Below are positions 43,151 through 56,541 of a DNA stretch of 64,000 nucleotides, piece after piece; positions within the stretch are counted from its first letter, which is position 1; the number at the start of each line of letters is the position of its first letter. A program made the position numbers and the translations under genes. This DNA is from Cepaea nemoralis (Eukaryota > Mollusca > Gastropoda > Stylommatophora > Helicidae). The notes below the pieces were generated by a model. That model was not told the DNA's origin and searched no databases. It saw only the letters and a program-made list of their open reading frames with translations. The DNA is taken from the NCBI GenBank assembly GCA_014155875.1, contig JACEFZ010011691.1, forward strand, positions 356,001-420,000. Direction: 5' to 3'.

Positions 43151-43289
43151 ATATTGCTACAGAATACAGGTCTTATGTCCAAACAGGCGCCCCGCGATGT
43201 ACAGCTTGGTTTAATTTTATCTTCAATCCTGGAGCCTTACCCAGAATGGAACACACGTCTGCGATGTGTGAGGCAGGCATTCTGACCTC

Positions 43290-44095
43290 TCGAGTGGACT
43301 AATGGATGGGAGGGCAGTTAGACGGATGAATGAGTTTATATTTGGACAGATGGATAGATAGATAGATAGATAGATGGTTGAATGGATGAATATGAGTGGA
43401 TGGATGAAAGAATGGGTGGATGAATGGATTGATGGATGGATGGAACGTTTTATATTTGGACGGATGAATAAAAAGATGGTAGGATGGATGTATATTATTA
43501 GATGGATGGAGGGATGAATGGGTTCATTGGGAATGGGTGAGACTGTGGGTGGTTGGATGGAGGAAAGGTTTTCTGGATTGATGCATGGTTGGTTGTTTGG
43601 ATTAACGGAATGATTTTTGAATGATTGGATGAGTGGCTGAATGGATAGATAGATGGATGGCTTGAAGGAAGGATTAATAGATGAGCGGACGGATAAATGA
43701 ATGGTTTAGTCAATGGATGGCTGGTTAATTGGTTGAATCGATTGATGGATCGGTTGATGAATGAATGGTTATGTGGACGGAGGAGTGAATTGACAGATGT
43801 TTGGATAACTGAATTGTTGGTTGGATGGAGGGATGAAAAGATACATTTATGGATGGGTGGATGGATGGTTGGATTGATGGATGGGTCGTTGGATAGGCGG
43901 ATAGATGGGTGGATTAATGCGTTAGTATGTGGGTGAGTGAGTGGGTCGAAGGGCAAACAAGTTTATGGATTATAGTTGGATGAAGGTATGGGATGAATGT
44001 AGGTTGACCGATGGGAATTTATAATTGAATGAACGAGTGGAAGCGCGAATGAAAGAAAAGATAGATGGATGAATCAATAGATGGATGGATATATG
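43290..44095. repeat. Degenerate (GGAT)n-rich region
   Basis: GGATGGATGAATGG variants over 800 bp. Confidence 0.88.
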
Positions 44096-44827
44096 AGCAT
44101 ACAAGTTAACAAGTTAAACAGCTCACTTCATGTACGCATCAAATTTTCTTTCACAACTGAACAAACAACACTCTGTGACCTACCCTATCCTGTTGCTTCT
44201 TTCTTCTTCTTCTTTTGTCCTACAGCTTTTACAGTTAAACCACCGACCCTATCCTACTGCTGAGCTTTTATCCGAATGTTTACTTATACGAAAAGATTCC
44301 CACAATCCCTAGACACCCATCCATTTCCGGAACATGGTTGTCACGACATCGAAACCGTCCGGTGGCTGTTTGAAGTCTTGAGGTAGTAATCTTGCCTGTC
44401 AATAATTTCAACGGCGCAAATATGAGCACATTATCGCTAAATTACGCAGCAAAATTTTTTTGCCATTTGCATGGGAGATCCTATTTGATATGGGGTTTTC
44501 TACAAGAGCAAACTCAGGAACTGTTGCTGAAAGTGAAAGGATACGGTTCCTGAGTTCTTCATTTGCCAGGGGTTGTTGTTAGCATAGGTTCGCGAACTTT
44601 TTACTAGACCTGTTGGTTTCTAATGATATCAAACACTCCAACAACGATCTCGTGGATTGTGAACTGGGATACCTAGCCCACTTGGGTTATTGAGGAAATA
44701 ATCAAGACCTATACACATTGTGCATATTAAAAATTGAAACAATACATACAATGAGGTCGATCAAATGAGACGACATCGGAAAATGAAGAAGAAGAGGAAG
44801 AATAAGAAAGACCGAAGAGGAAGCAGT

Positions 44828-44859
<32 letters not shown>

Positions 44860-45124
44860 ATGTTGTTGTTGTAAGGTAACATAAAGCACCCATTCTCTCG
44901 GCATTAAGCCTATTGAACAAACAAGTGAAAGTACTACGGACCCGTTTATACGCTTTCAAGCCTAATTTGTATATGGTGCTAGCCCCACACTGTACAGACC
45001 AAAGGAAACTATTCGAGCTGATGTAGTCCGTATGACGTCGGCATTTATCTCCCAAGGACATTTCCTGGCAGCCATGTTATTCTGGGTGGACATGGGAAGC
45101 CGTTGACATTTGGTTAACTCTCCG
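44096..45124. other. No feature recognised
   Basis: Contains a GAAGAA/AGC trinucleotide stretch at 44785-44865; otherwise nothing I can name. Confidence 0.55.
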
Positions 45125-45586
<462 letters not shown>

Positions 45587-45596
45587 CACACACACA

Positions 45597-46040
45597 TTGA
45601 CACCTTGCCGTCTTGACAGACGATAGTTTGTGCTTTAAAAAGGCATAATAACTTTTACCTATGGCAGTAGCGAATGTGACTGATAAGGCCAATTCGCGCT
45701 GTAAATGTCCGTTCACAGTGGGTGCATGTGAACACGTGGTCATTTCCACCATCATGTACCATCTTACGTCTCATACGCTCGGTGTGTGACTTATCTGCAA
45801 TAATTTTCTCCTTTGTCGTTATTCCATTTCTTATGTTTGCCCTCCATGCAACACGTTCAGCGGCGACTTGCTCCCAATGTGCATTATTAATGCCTGTATC
45901 ATTCATGTCCCGCTTACACACATCTTTATATCGAAGTAGAGGTCGACCCTGAAATCTCTTACCCATCTGTAATTCACCAAAAAAGATGTCCTTTGGTATT
46001 CTACCATCATCCATCCCCCTAAGATGTCCTATCATCTAAG

Positions 46041-46045
<5 letters not shown>
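45597..46045 (-). pseudogene. LINE-b C-terminus and 3' UTR, second copy
   Basis: Minus strand open from MIGHLRGMDDGRIPKDIFFG to a canonical finger C-x2-C-x12-H-x4-H (CTHCERTF...SHIRYCH). The 3' UTR without the retrozyme follows to about 45597. This gives the empty-site reference for the insertion at 40603. Confidence 0.88.
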
Positions 46046-46139
<94 letters not shown>

Positions 46140-46269
46140 TACTGGTACTATTGGGGTTGGAACTCTTCGCTGGCTTCTGAGGATGGGGACGGAGCGCTTA
46201 TGGGAATGCCCCGAATGCTGTGATGTCGGTTCCTAAATCAATCATATATATATATGTGTGTGTGGGGTT

Positions 46270-46305
<36 letters not shown>
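46040..46305. repeat. (CT)n, (TA)n and (TG)n microsatellites
   Basis: CT 46040-46063, TA 46064-46138, TG 46254-46304, with unique sequence at 46139-46245. Confidence 0.95.
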
Positions 46306-46695
46306 ATGGCGTTATTGCCTGGCATCCTCATTTATGTTGTGCGCCTCCTGACTGGCTGCCTCCGTCTTCAGGACCTTTCCTTTGCAGGAACATATCTAGA
46401 GCAGTCTTTTCTTTTCTTTCTTTTTTTTTACGGCTCCAGAGACTCGCCGTCGCCCCTTCTCCTGTGAGTTAAGACAGTTCCGCCACGTGAAGACAAGAAG
46501 TTGGTCTTTTGCTGCCAAAGGTGATGAATGGGGGTCATGGGTGTACTTTGCAAGGTTGTGCTCTCACACCAACTCTATATAGCTATATACCAGGAGTTTA
46601 AAACTTGCGCTACATATGATAATGATCATAATATGATGCCTCTTTGAGCGTAATTCTCGGGGAATTCTCCCCCCCCCCCCCCAGTTGCAATTAGA

Positions 46696-46800
46696 GTATA
46701 CTTCCTGGACTGTCAGTGTTAATGCGCTATAATACATGGTTGTAGGCAGAGTATACTTCCTGGATTGTCAGTGTTAATGCGCTATAATACATGGTTGTTG
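46696..46800. repeat. 54-bp tandem duplication
   Basis: GAGTATACTTCCTGGACTGT ... ATACATGGTTGT occurs twice in a row, nearly identical. Confidence 0.9.
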
Positions 46801-47253
46801 CATCAAGTTTCATCACTGGAGCTCAATGAGAGAATATGCAAACAGCGTAGCACTACTTACGCCAATAGATCAAGCATAGAGAAGGCACACAATTTAGCCA
46901 TTGTAGCGACGACAACACAACTGGTATTCAACCAGGAAGGTACAAGAAGGTTTGCATATTCTCAAAAATACAGTGACGTCTGTAAGAAAATCAAATATTT
47001 GTTTCGTCTCGCACATCTAGTTTTTTCCCATAGTGCTAATGCATTAGTAGAGGATTCACAGCATATAGAAGATTTCAGATTTGCAGAGATCGGTAATGGG
47101 TATCTGACGCTAGCTGAAGTGCACAAAAAGTCAGCCGTGACTGCGCGTATTTTTACACAAAACTACAAGAAGCATATCTTAACTGATTCAATACCGAAGG
47201 ATAATATATCGCCAAATGTGACCTCTCATTTGGACACAAGGACACAATACTAA
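46765..47253 (+). CDS. Unrecognised 162-codon ORF
   Basis: I do not recognise the protein. It is mixed charged and hydrophobic, without obvious membrane segments or a signal peptide. The first codons lie in a 54-bp tandem duplication (46696-46800), so the real start may be later (a Met does not recur soon). The C-terminal SIPKDNISPNVTSHLDTRT is matched by SAPKDNIWPNVISNLDRRT at 20905-20975, 26 kb away. The conservation is at protein level, with substitutions in between, so this was once a translated, repeated sequence, probably of a mobile element. Complete or partial status unknown. Confidence 0.4.
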   Translation: MSVLMRYNTWLLHQVSSLELNERICKQRSTTYANRSSIEKAHNLAIVATTTQLVFNQEGTRRFAYSQKYSDVCKKIKYLFRLAHLVFSHSANALVEDSQHIEDFRFAEIGNGYLTLAEVHKKSAVTARIFTQNYKKHILTDSIPKDNISPNVTSHLDTRTQY

Positions 47254-47559
47254 GGTTATCGTGTTATTTGTTTTGTTTTGTGGCATCTTCTGCACTGGTA
47301 CAAATATTGGAAGTACAAAAATTCGCTCCCTGCAAAGTTGTATGATTCCTGTTGTGTATGGATGCGAATGGTGGACAATGAGTAACCTAACAAATCAGCT
47401 TGGGTGGAAATCAGAGTTAATCAATCTTCAAGAATCCCTTTGCAGTCTAAACGTCAATATCGGCTATCGTATGCTTATTAGCATTCATATTGTTAATAAA
47501 CAGAACCTATTTCTATACTGTATTCGACTAACAGTAATCGGTTCCTTAATGTTATCGAA

Positions 47560-47980
47560 GCATTATCGATTAGGCAATTCCAATCGTACAGATACAGATA
47601 ACATCACCGTAGAAATGATCAATGCCTTAGAAGAATATGGAATAGACCAAGTCATCAGACTGCTGAACGCAGTATACGATACTGGAGATATACCTCCTGA
47701 ATTATGTAATTCTTTATTTATTTCAATCCCGAGGAAATCAGGAGCCATGGAATCCGATCAACATAGAACAATTAGTATAATGAGCCACATCACGAAGATT
47801 CTGCTAAGAATTATCATGCAAAGAGTTAGGAAGAAAATACAACCCGAAATAGGAGAAGAACAATGTGGGTTTGTAGAAGGCAAGGGCACAGTAAATGCTG
47901 TGTATATACTGAGAACAGTAATTGAGCGTTTTATATAAGTAAACAAAGATCTATATCTTTGCTTTATTGACTACACACAA
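47560..47980 (+). pseudogene. LINE RT fragment related to LINE-a
   Basis: DNITVEMINALEEYGIDQVI, YDTGDIPPELCNSLFISIPR, CGFVEGKGTVNAVYILRTVI, a stop at 47936, then LYLCFIDYTQG. It is parallel to 48190-48560 of LINE-a1 and lies just upstream of it, so the same RT region occurs twice in a row in two diverged copies. Confidence 0.84.
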
Positions 47981-47984
47981 GGTG

Positions 47985-49861
47985 TTTGAAATCAAAAACA
48001 GGAAAGATAATATTAGAGGAAGATGCTATAATGAAGAGGTGGAATGAGTATATAAGAGAATTATATGAAGGAGAAAGGGAAGAATTAACAGAAGATAGTA
48101 ACTTAGAAGGTCCACCTATTCTGAAAGAAGAAGTCGCTGACGCTATGAAACGTATGAAGAAAGGAAAAACAGCTGGGCCAGATGAAATCACAATAGAAGA
48201 ATTAGAAGTATTGGGAGAATTTGGAGTAGATATATTAACCAAAATGTTGAATGTTATTTACAGCAGTGGATATTTACCCAGTGATATGCTGAAATCTGTA
48301 TTTATAGCTATACCAAAAAGACCAGGAGCAATTGATTGTGAAGATTTTCGTACAATTAACCTTATAAACCATATCACTAAGCTTATACTCAGAATCATAA
48401 TGAGAAGAACCAAAAATAAAATAAAAATGGAAATTAGTGAAGAACAGTATGGATTTGTGGAAGGTAAGGGCACAAACAATGCAATTTATACATTACGGAC
48501 ACTAATAGAAAGGTCAATAGAGAAACAGAGAGACATATATTTGTGCTTCATAGATTATACTAAGGGTTTGATAAAGTAAAACATGATGAACTGATTAAAA
48601 TGTTGGAAGATATCAACACTGATGGAAAAGATTTAAGAATAATAAAGAATATTTACTGGAACCAAGTAGCAGCAATTAAAATGGGAAATAAAGAGGGTAG
48701 TTACGAACAGATAAAGCTAGGAGTACGACAAGGGTGTGTCTTGTCACCAGATCTTTTCTCCCTGTATAGCGAAGTAATAATGAGAGAAATCAAAGAGATG
48801 CCAGGAATACTAGTTGGAGGTTATAATATAAATAATATACGCTATGCAGATGACACAGTATTGGTGGCGGATAATTCAACAGACCTACAACAATTATTAG
48901 ACGTTGTAGTAACAGAGAGTGCAAGGAAAGGACTCTCCTAGAATATCAAGAAAACAGTAACAATGGTAATATCAAAGAAAATGGTGGCACCACAATGTGA
49001 CATAGAAATAGAAGGGAAAATCCTTAACCAAGTTGATAATTTTAGATACCTAAATTTTAAATTGTGTTGCGTATCCCTTACGGGACGTTGCAGTCAACAC
49101 CAGCATTTTTTCAGCTGCTGTTGATGTACTAGGCAAGTATTACGTTCAGTAGTTTGCCATTGCTTTCTGAACGACCGGCCCCTATACCTTTTTCGAAAAA
49201 ACCAGCACCGCCGTGTTTCGAACCCGGGTATACAGGCTCACAAACCGCGTTCGCAAGCCCTTAGCCACAGAGACCGACTTTACCTAGGGGCATTTATAAC
49301 ATCAGATGGAAGATGTACAACAGAGATTAGGAGAAGAATAGGGCAGGCAAAAGCCTCATTTCAGAAAATGAAGAGTATCTTATGCAATAAGTCACTATCA
49401 CTGAATGTAAGAAAGAGAGTGCTGAAATGCTATGTAGAACCAGTTTTGCTGTATGGCAGTGAATCTTGGAATGTAAATGAACAAATTAAGAAGAAATTAG
49501 AAGCAACAGAGATGTGGTTCCTGAGACGAATGTTGCGAATTCCTTGGACTGCCAGAGTAACTAACGACGACTGCCTGAAACAGGCTAATGAAACTAGAAC
49601 ATTATATACAACAATAAGACAGAGACAAACAGCTTTCCTCGGTCATGTGATGAGAAGAGAGGCATTGGAGAACATCGTAACAACTGGAAAGATCGAGGGT
49701 AAGAGAGGCAGAGGTAGACCAAGAGAAGTGATGCTGGATGGATTGAGACGGTGGCATGGAGGAATATCAGCAGCAGAGTTGATCCAGAAAACCAAAGATC
49801 GAGATCTATGGAGAGCCATGAACGCCTACGCCAGCCAGCACGGCACTTGATGATGATGATA
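47985..49861 (+). pseudogene. LINE-a1 reverse transcriptase, split by a SINE
   Basis: Reads from GKIILEEDAIMKRWNEYI through KKGKTAGPDEITIEEL (RT1), IPKRPGAIDCEDFRTINL, YGFVEGKGTNNAIYTLR, CFIDYTKG, a frameshift near 48570, then LGVRQGCVLSPDLFS and the catalytic YADD at about 48845. SINE-1 interrupts it at 49062-49287. The frame resumes with ITSDGRCTTEIRRRIGQAKA, YGSESWNVNEQIKKKLEATE, FLGHVMRREALENIVTTGKI and GRGRPREVMLDGLRRWHGG, ending ASQHGT and a (GAT)n tail. The endonuclease is missing. This is the best copy of a family seen at least four times in the window. Confidence 0.9.
49062..49287 (-). mobile_element. SINE-1 copy nested in LINE-a1
   Basis: tRNA-like head on the minus strand: box A GTGGCTAAGGGCTTGC and box B GGGTTCGAAAC. 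Body with CAATGGCAAACTACTGAACG and the end TGCAACGTCCCGTAAGGGAT. A 6-bp TACCTA flanks both sides, consistent with a short target duplication. Confidence 0.85.
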
Positions 49862-50275
49862 TTGACTACACAAAGACTTTCGATAAAGTGAGACATGTCG
49901 ACATGATAAGGATGCTTGAAGATCTACAAATTGATGGAAAAGACCTTAAACTTGTAAAAAACATATATTGGACAGAACAAGCTGCCATCAGAATTGATAC
50001 CGATGTGAAGATCGTAAACTGATTAGAGTCATTAGACGTAGACAGTCAAAAGTTTTTGGGCATGTTAAGAGAAGAAATTACTTGGAGAACTTGATGACAA
50101 CTGGCAAGATCGAAGGGAAGAGACAAGAGGAAGACGTAGAAGTAAATACCTGGATGGCTTGGCCACGTGGCATGGCCGAGACAGGAACACGGAGCTGATC
50201 CACGACTCTGATAATCGAGTGAGATGGCAGAACATGACCGCCCACGCTTACGGGCATGGCACATGAAGGAATGGA
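49862..50275 (+). pseudogene. LINE-a2 remnant with internal deletion
   Basis: IDYTKTFDKVRHVDMIRMLE (RT) is joined at about 49998 to the C-terminal part (VFGHVKRRNYLENL, WHGRDRNTELIHDSDNRVRW), ending AHAYGHGT-stop. It lies directly after the LINE-a1 tail. Confidence 0.8.
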
Positions 50276-50984
50276 CATTCCAATCGTTGTTCTGCAAACA
50301 GAAGGACTTCCTTTTAAATTTTAGACTTCCGTGGGGTTAACATACTCCCCATTCGATCTCTATCAGAAAATATGCATTTAGTATTTCAGCCATAGTATTA
50401 TTCGGTAATTCACTTCTTATGATATACAACCCTACTGCCAAGTAGCAGAGTAGACGAAATGACGTCAAATAGAGTTGGTGAGAAAATCGCGAACCAACTT
50501 TTACGAGAAACCAACGATATGACGAAAAAAGGAGAAAACGTCAGAAGTAGTCAACAACAACAGTCAGATCTTGGGATTGACAGAAGAGGCAGCACGATTC
50601 GATTTGCAGAAATAAGATACATTATAAACTGGCACAACATCGCAAGGATGGATAATAAATATTAAATGGAAGGGCGAGATTATTCAGGTATGATTTGGAT
50701 AAGCCCGAAGGCGACGGACAGATGCGACCGTATCAGAATGTGACTTAGAAGTCAGGACAAGGTGACGCAGAAGCCGATTGGTGAAGACAGAAGGACCGGG
50801 ACATTTTAGTTGCAAGTATCTAAACATATTCAACTTCGAGTCATTGATCACTGTTGGTATTATGCTTCTACATTCTGTTGGATTGGTACAACCCTGGACC
50901 ATTTGAGCAATTTTGATTATGTTCATCATTTGCAAAATTCTAAAAAAAAAAAAAGATTACGAACTACTTTAGAACCATAGCTAA
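50276..50984. other. No feature recognised
   Basis: A poly(A) stretch at 50942-50955 precedes the LINE-e truncation point. Confidence 0.55.
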
Positions 50985-52192
50985 GCGAAACACAGCTTGG
51001 ATTTAGGAAAAACAAAGGATGCACAGATGCCATATTTGCTCTTAGACAGCTTATAGAAAAATCAATCGAATTCAATGAAACACTCTACTTAGCCTTTGTA
51101 GACCAAGCAAAGGCATTTGATAGAGTAGATAGAAACAAGTTGTGGGAAATCCTTAAACAATACGGAGTGAGTACACATCTAACAAACCTATGTAGAAGTT
51201 TATACAACAACAGTGAATGCATAGTGAGAGCAACCGGAGGACACTCAGAACCCTTCATCATAAGATCTGGAGTACGACAAGGTTGTGTCATGTCCCCTCT
51301 CTTGTTCATAACATATATAGACAACATATGTAAAGAAACCAGCCAAGCAGAGACAGCAAGAATACCGCATGACGAGAACACAGAAGAAGAACCATCTGCA
51401 AATCTAACCATTAGAGAACTCCTGTTTGCGGATGACCAAGCACTAATAGCAAAATCAGAAGCTGAATTACAAGAGCACATGAATAGTCTAAACGAAATGT
51501 GTAGGGAACATAACATGAAAATTAGCACAAGCAAAACAGAGGTAATGACTATAACTAAAGAAGAACAAACAACAACAATTCACCTGAACGAACATCCCTT
51601 GAAACAAGTAAAGAATTTAAAGTACCTAGGAAGTATAATATCATCAAATGGCAGATCAGAAGACGAGATCGAAAATAGGTGCAATAAGGCAAATCAACTC
51701 ATTGGACAAATGGCACCAATACTAAAGAACAAACATGTATCAATAACTACCAAGAAAGCTCTTTACAACACACAATCTTCCTGCCAACTCTATGCTACCA
51801 ATGCCAAACCTAGGACAATGACAGAAAAAGAGAAAAGAAAAATCACAACAACAGAAATGAGGTTCCTGAGAAGAATACTCAACGTATCAAGAAGAGATAA
51901 GATCAGAAATGAAGAAATCAGGACTAAAGTGGGGGTTAAAGCAGCACTAGATTTTATCAGAAAGCAGCAATTCAAATGGTTTGGCCATGCAAGTAGGTTA
52001 CCAGTCAACAGCATACCACAACAAGCAATGATGTACAGACCAGATGGAATCAGAGGAAGAGGCCGACCACGTAAACGTTGGACGGAGGGAATAGCAGAGT
52101 CCATGGGAATATCGATATATGAAGCCCATAATCGGGCACTCTCACGAAGTTTATACTTCACCTCGACACCGCAAGGTACAAGAGGAACATGA
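50985..52192 (+). CDS. LINE-e reverse transcriptase, 5'-truncated, mostly open
   Basis: Open frame from LSETQLGFRKNKGCTDAIFA (5' of the first Met at 51140) to the TGA at 52190. Motifs: VDQAKAFDRVDRNKLWEIL, RSGVRQGCVMSPLLF, catalytic FADD in LLFADDQALIA, YLGSIISSNGRSEDEIENR, and the C-terminal FKWFGHASRLPVNSIPQQAM and GRGRPRKRW. No endonuclease. A (GATGA)n tail follows at 52190-52212. Related to, but distinct from, the LINE-a family. Confidence 0.88.
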
Positions 52193-52209
52193 TGAGATGA
52201 GATGAGATG

Positions 52210-52640
52210 AACATGGGGTTTCATCAACATTAATGTTCATCAACGTGAGGTTTTATCAACATGATGGTTCATGAACATGAGGTTTTATCAACTGAGAGTT
52301 CAACAACATGAGGTTTCATCAACATGAGGTTTCATTAACATTTGGTTTCAATAACATGAGATTTCAACATGTGGTTTCATAAACTTGAGGTTTCATCAAC
52401 ATGAGGTTTGATCAACATGATGTCTCATCAACATGAGGTTTCATCAACATGAGGTTTCATTAGCATGAGGTTTAAGCACGAGGTTCCATCAATAAGTGAT
52501 TATATTAAGAAGAGGTTTAATAACATGAGGTTTCATCAACATAAGGTGTCATCAGCATGAGGTTTCATCAGCATGAGGTCTCATTAGCATGAAGTGTCAT
52601 CAGCATGAAGTGTCATCAGCATGAGGTTTCATCCAGGGAG
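52210..52640. repeat. 16-bp minisatellite (ACATGAGGTTTCATCA)
   Basis: About 26 diverged units. It begins at the LINE-e (GATGA)n tail and may have arisen from it. Confidence 0.92.
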
Positions 52641-52711
52641 ATCGGGTTATCATGTGCTTGAAATTAGGGCATCCAGGCCACCACAAAGAGCATGACTATT
52701 ACAAACTCCAC

Positions 52712-52856
52712 CTGGTCGTCTTGGTCGAATGGATAAGATGGCGCGATCTTAAACATCTGTTGCGCTGATGCCGAGATAGCGAGTTCAGTGAGTTACATGT
52801 ATCCCAAAAGCCAAAAACCCTTATGGCGAGGGTTACTGATAACAGGGAAAGCTAAT
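52712..52856 (+). mobile_element. SINE-4 copy
   Basis: GGTCGTCTTGGTCGAATGGA gives the clearest box A (TGGTCGAATGGATAAG); GCGCTGATGCCGAGATAGCG and a degenerate box B GAGTTCAGTGA follow. It abuts the LINE-g tail. Confidence 0.72.
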
Positions 52857-53320
52857 TAGTTAGTTAGACTGTCCTCTTGAGCCTAAGGTGGCGCATAGGG
52901 CAGAAGTCATGGCTCTCCGTGGCTGCTACCTGTTGTAGATCTTGGATGGTCACTTGGCCGTTTAATGAGCCTTCTCTGATGGTGGTTCTACGCAGGGTCT
53001 CTCTTGGTCTTCCCCGTTTTCTTTTCCCTACTTGGTGACCATATGAGGGCTTGGTTGGGGAGTCTTGTCTTGTCCATTCTGAGTACATGGCCGATGTAGT
53101 TCCAACGGCGTTTTCTTATAAAATTGGATAGAATGTCTTGCTTAGTCTCTTGTCTTATTTGCGTATTGGTTCTGAAATCTGTCCAGTAGAGGTTTAGCAT
53201 TTTTCTAAGACATTTGTTCTCAAAATTGCCTATTTTTTTTTATCTAAAGCTACCGTTGATTTCCAACTCTCACATCCATACGTTAGCACTGGAATCACAC
53301 AAGAGTTGATCCACACGCAA
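52857..53320 (-). pseudogene. LINE-g 3' end
   Basis: Minus strand repeats the C-terminus of the 58105-60834 frame (RRRWNYIGHVLRMDKTRLP, GKRKRGRPRETLRR, VTIQDLQQ) with frameshifts, and ends in a (TAAC)n tail at 52857. Nearly the same sequence as the open copy. Confidence 0.88.
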
Positions 53321-53664
53321 AATTCAGCCCAATGCGCAAAACAAAGAGCGCTGAAGACTCATTCCAGGCGCCGTTTCATGATGACTCATCAGTAGAAGTT
53401 TAACATTTGGGCCAAGAATTGCAACAAAGTCCGAGGTCATTTAAAAAAAAAAAAACCGTGTCAAAGAGACTGACGTGAAATACTGCGCCAGTTTAAAAAA
53501 AACACAAAAAAAAACTCAGTCACAAGACGTGTACACCTGATGCCTGACAGCAAACATGTAATATGAACAGAAACAGGTTTAAGTTATTTGCCCATGTAGA
53601 TCCACAAGAGTGCGTCTTTTGATCGTGACATCATTACAAGGACACACCACAGAAAAGAACGCAT

Positions 53665-53890
53665 GATTCAAATCATCATGTGCCAGGCCGACAAGCATAT
53701 CGGGCATATTTCGCCATCTCGCACTGTCTCAAGTGTTCCAAGTTCTTTTCTCGACCATGCCACATGGGCAAGCTATCCAGGTAATACTTCTCTGCCTGTT
53801 CATTGTTCTTTTCCCCTTAATCGTTTTCTCTAATCATTTTGCGGTTCTCAGTTGCTAGTTATTTGATTCTAATGTATTACCAGACATACT
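53665..53890 (-). pseudogene. LINE-a2 3' end
   Basis: Minus strand starts at a CATGATG tail and reads the WHG-RD-N C-terminal block with frame damage. Confidence 0.65.
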
Positions 53891-54184
53891 CATCAAGCAA
53901 CATGGCGGTGTGGGAATCTGTTGACTTCGTTGCACACCTTTATTCCCCCTATGTATAGTTACACCACACCAGCCAACTGACATGGATGCATACTTTCGCG
54001 AGGCCTTACACTTGAACAAACCGCAGACTGTATGTGTGTATTCACGATATATGTTATTTTTTTTTAAACAGCAAAGCTCATACAGACTGGCTGGCTGGCA
54101 TTACAGTTTGTGTGGTAATTTTTTCTCCACATGTGGCGCACTTAGTTGTCAACAGGCTCCTAGAAACTCCTACCGTGATCAGCA

Positions 54185-55177
<993 letters not shown>

Positions 55178-55662
55178 CAATCAATCAATCATGTGCCATG
55201 CCGGAAAGTGTGGGCGGTCATGACTCGCCACTTCACTCGATCACCAGTGTCGTGGATCAGCTCAGTGTTCCTGTCTCGTCCATGCCATGTGGCCAAGCCA
55301 TCCAGGTATTTTCCTCTCGGTCTTCCTCTTGGTCTGTTCCCCTCGATCTTGCCAGTTGTCACTAAGTTCTCCAATCCATTTCTTCTCATAACATGTCCAA
55401 AAAATTTTGACTGTCTACGTCTAATTTCTCTAATCAGTTTACGATGTTCATTTGTCTCAATATTGGTTCTCTCAATATTGGATCAAATTGTCAAATGTTG
55501 AAATAGTTCAGTCATCTCGTTAGAATGCAAAATCATCAACTACCAGAACTGGCACTATATCAAGAAATCAAGAGGACACCCGAGAAGAAAAGAGACTGAC
55601 AGCATCAAAACCATGTATACAATCACAATAATCATTATCAATATATATATATCTATTTGTTC
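55178..55662 (-). mobile_element. LINE-a2 3' end inserted into LINE-f, 10-bp target duplication
   Basis: AATAGATAAT at 55168-55177 and 55663-55672 flanks the insert. The minus strand at 55182-55480 reads NLVTTGKIEGNRPRGRPRGK, YLDGLATWHGRDRNTELIHD, with a (GATT)n tail. The right part (55480-55662) is a different LINE C-terminus read on plus, and is repeated at 57657-57806. Confidence 0.8.
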
Positions 55663-56325
55663 AATAGATAATATGACCATTAAAAGAGCGGAAACATACA
55701 AATACCTGGGTACAATCTTCAACTGCGTGAACATCATAAGGGAAGAAATACAAACTAGAATCAACTCTGGAAATAAGATATACTATGCACTACAACATCT
55801 ACTAAAATCAAAGGCGCTATCTCGTAACACCAAAATCACAATATACAAAACACTGATCAGACCAGTTGTGCTGTATGGCTCTGAAACCTGGAGTACAACG
55901 AAAGGAGACGAAGCCTTGTTACAAACCTTTGAGAACAAAATTTTAAGACGCATCTTTGGACCCTTTAGGGATACACAAAGTGGAGAGTGGAAAAGAAGAA
56001 GTAACAAAGACATTTATGATCTGTTTAAGTCCCCGCTAATCACTGGTATCATGAAGGCAATAGACTACAATGGCTGGGACATATAGAAAGAATGGAAGAT
56101 AATAGGGAAACAAAACTTGCTTACACTCAGGAAATAAATGACCGTAGACCCCGAGGTAGACCAAGAAGGCGGTGGAGAGATAATACATGTACAGACCTAC
56201 AAGCACTTGGAATCAACGACTGGAAAGAGACGGTCCACCAGAGAGACGAATGGAGACGGATTGTATTTGCAGCAAAGAACCAAGAACCTCAATGGCTTGG
56301 AACGCTGAAGAAGAAGAAGAAGAAG
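55663..56325 (+). pseudogene. LINE-f, second part
   Basis: Resumes as MTIKRAETYKYLGTIFN, INSGNKIYYALQHLLKSKAL, LIRPVVLYGSETWSTTKGDE, LQTFENKILRRIFGPF, a frameshift near 56060, then [32 protein letters not shown] and [17 protein letters not shown], ending in (GAA)n and (TA)n. Confidence 0.86.
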
Positions 56326-56326
56326 A

Positions 56327-56416
<90 letters not shown>
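56326..56416. repeat. (TA)n microsatellite
   Basis: Follows the (GAA)n end of LINE-f. Confidence 0.95.
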
Positions 56417-56418
<2 letters not shown>

Positions 56419-56513
56419 TCTCCCCTGCCACATACACGGTGAAGTATCTCAGCGGTGACCGGCAGATCCACAGGGTGGACCGTGTGTGTTTGTACAAATC
56501 GGAATATGACTGC

Positions 56514-56541
56514 ATGTTAGTTAGTTAGTTAGTTAGTTAGT
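56514..56541. repeat. (TTAG)n, tail of LINE-h
   Basis: Seven units, read as (CTAA)n from the LINE strand. Confidence 0.9.
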
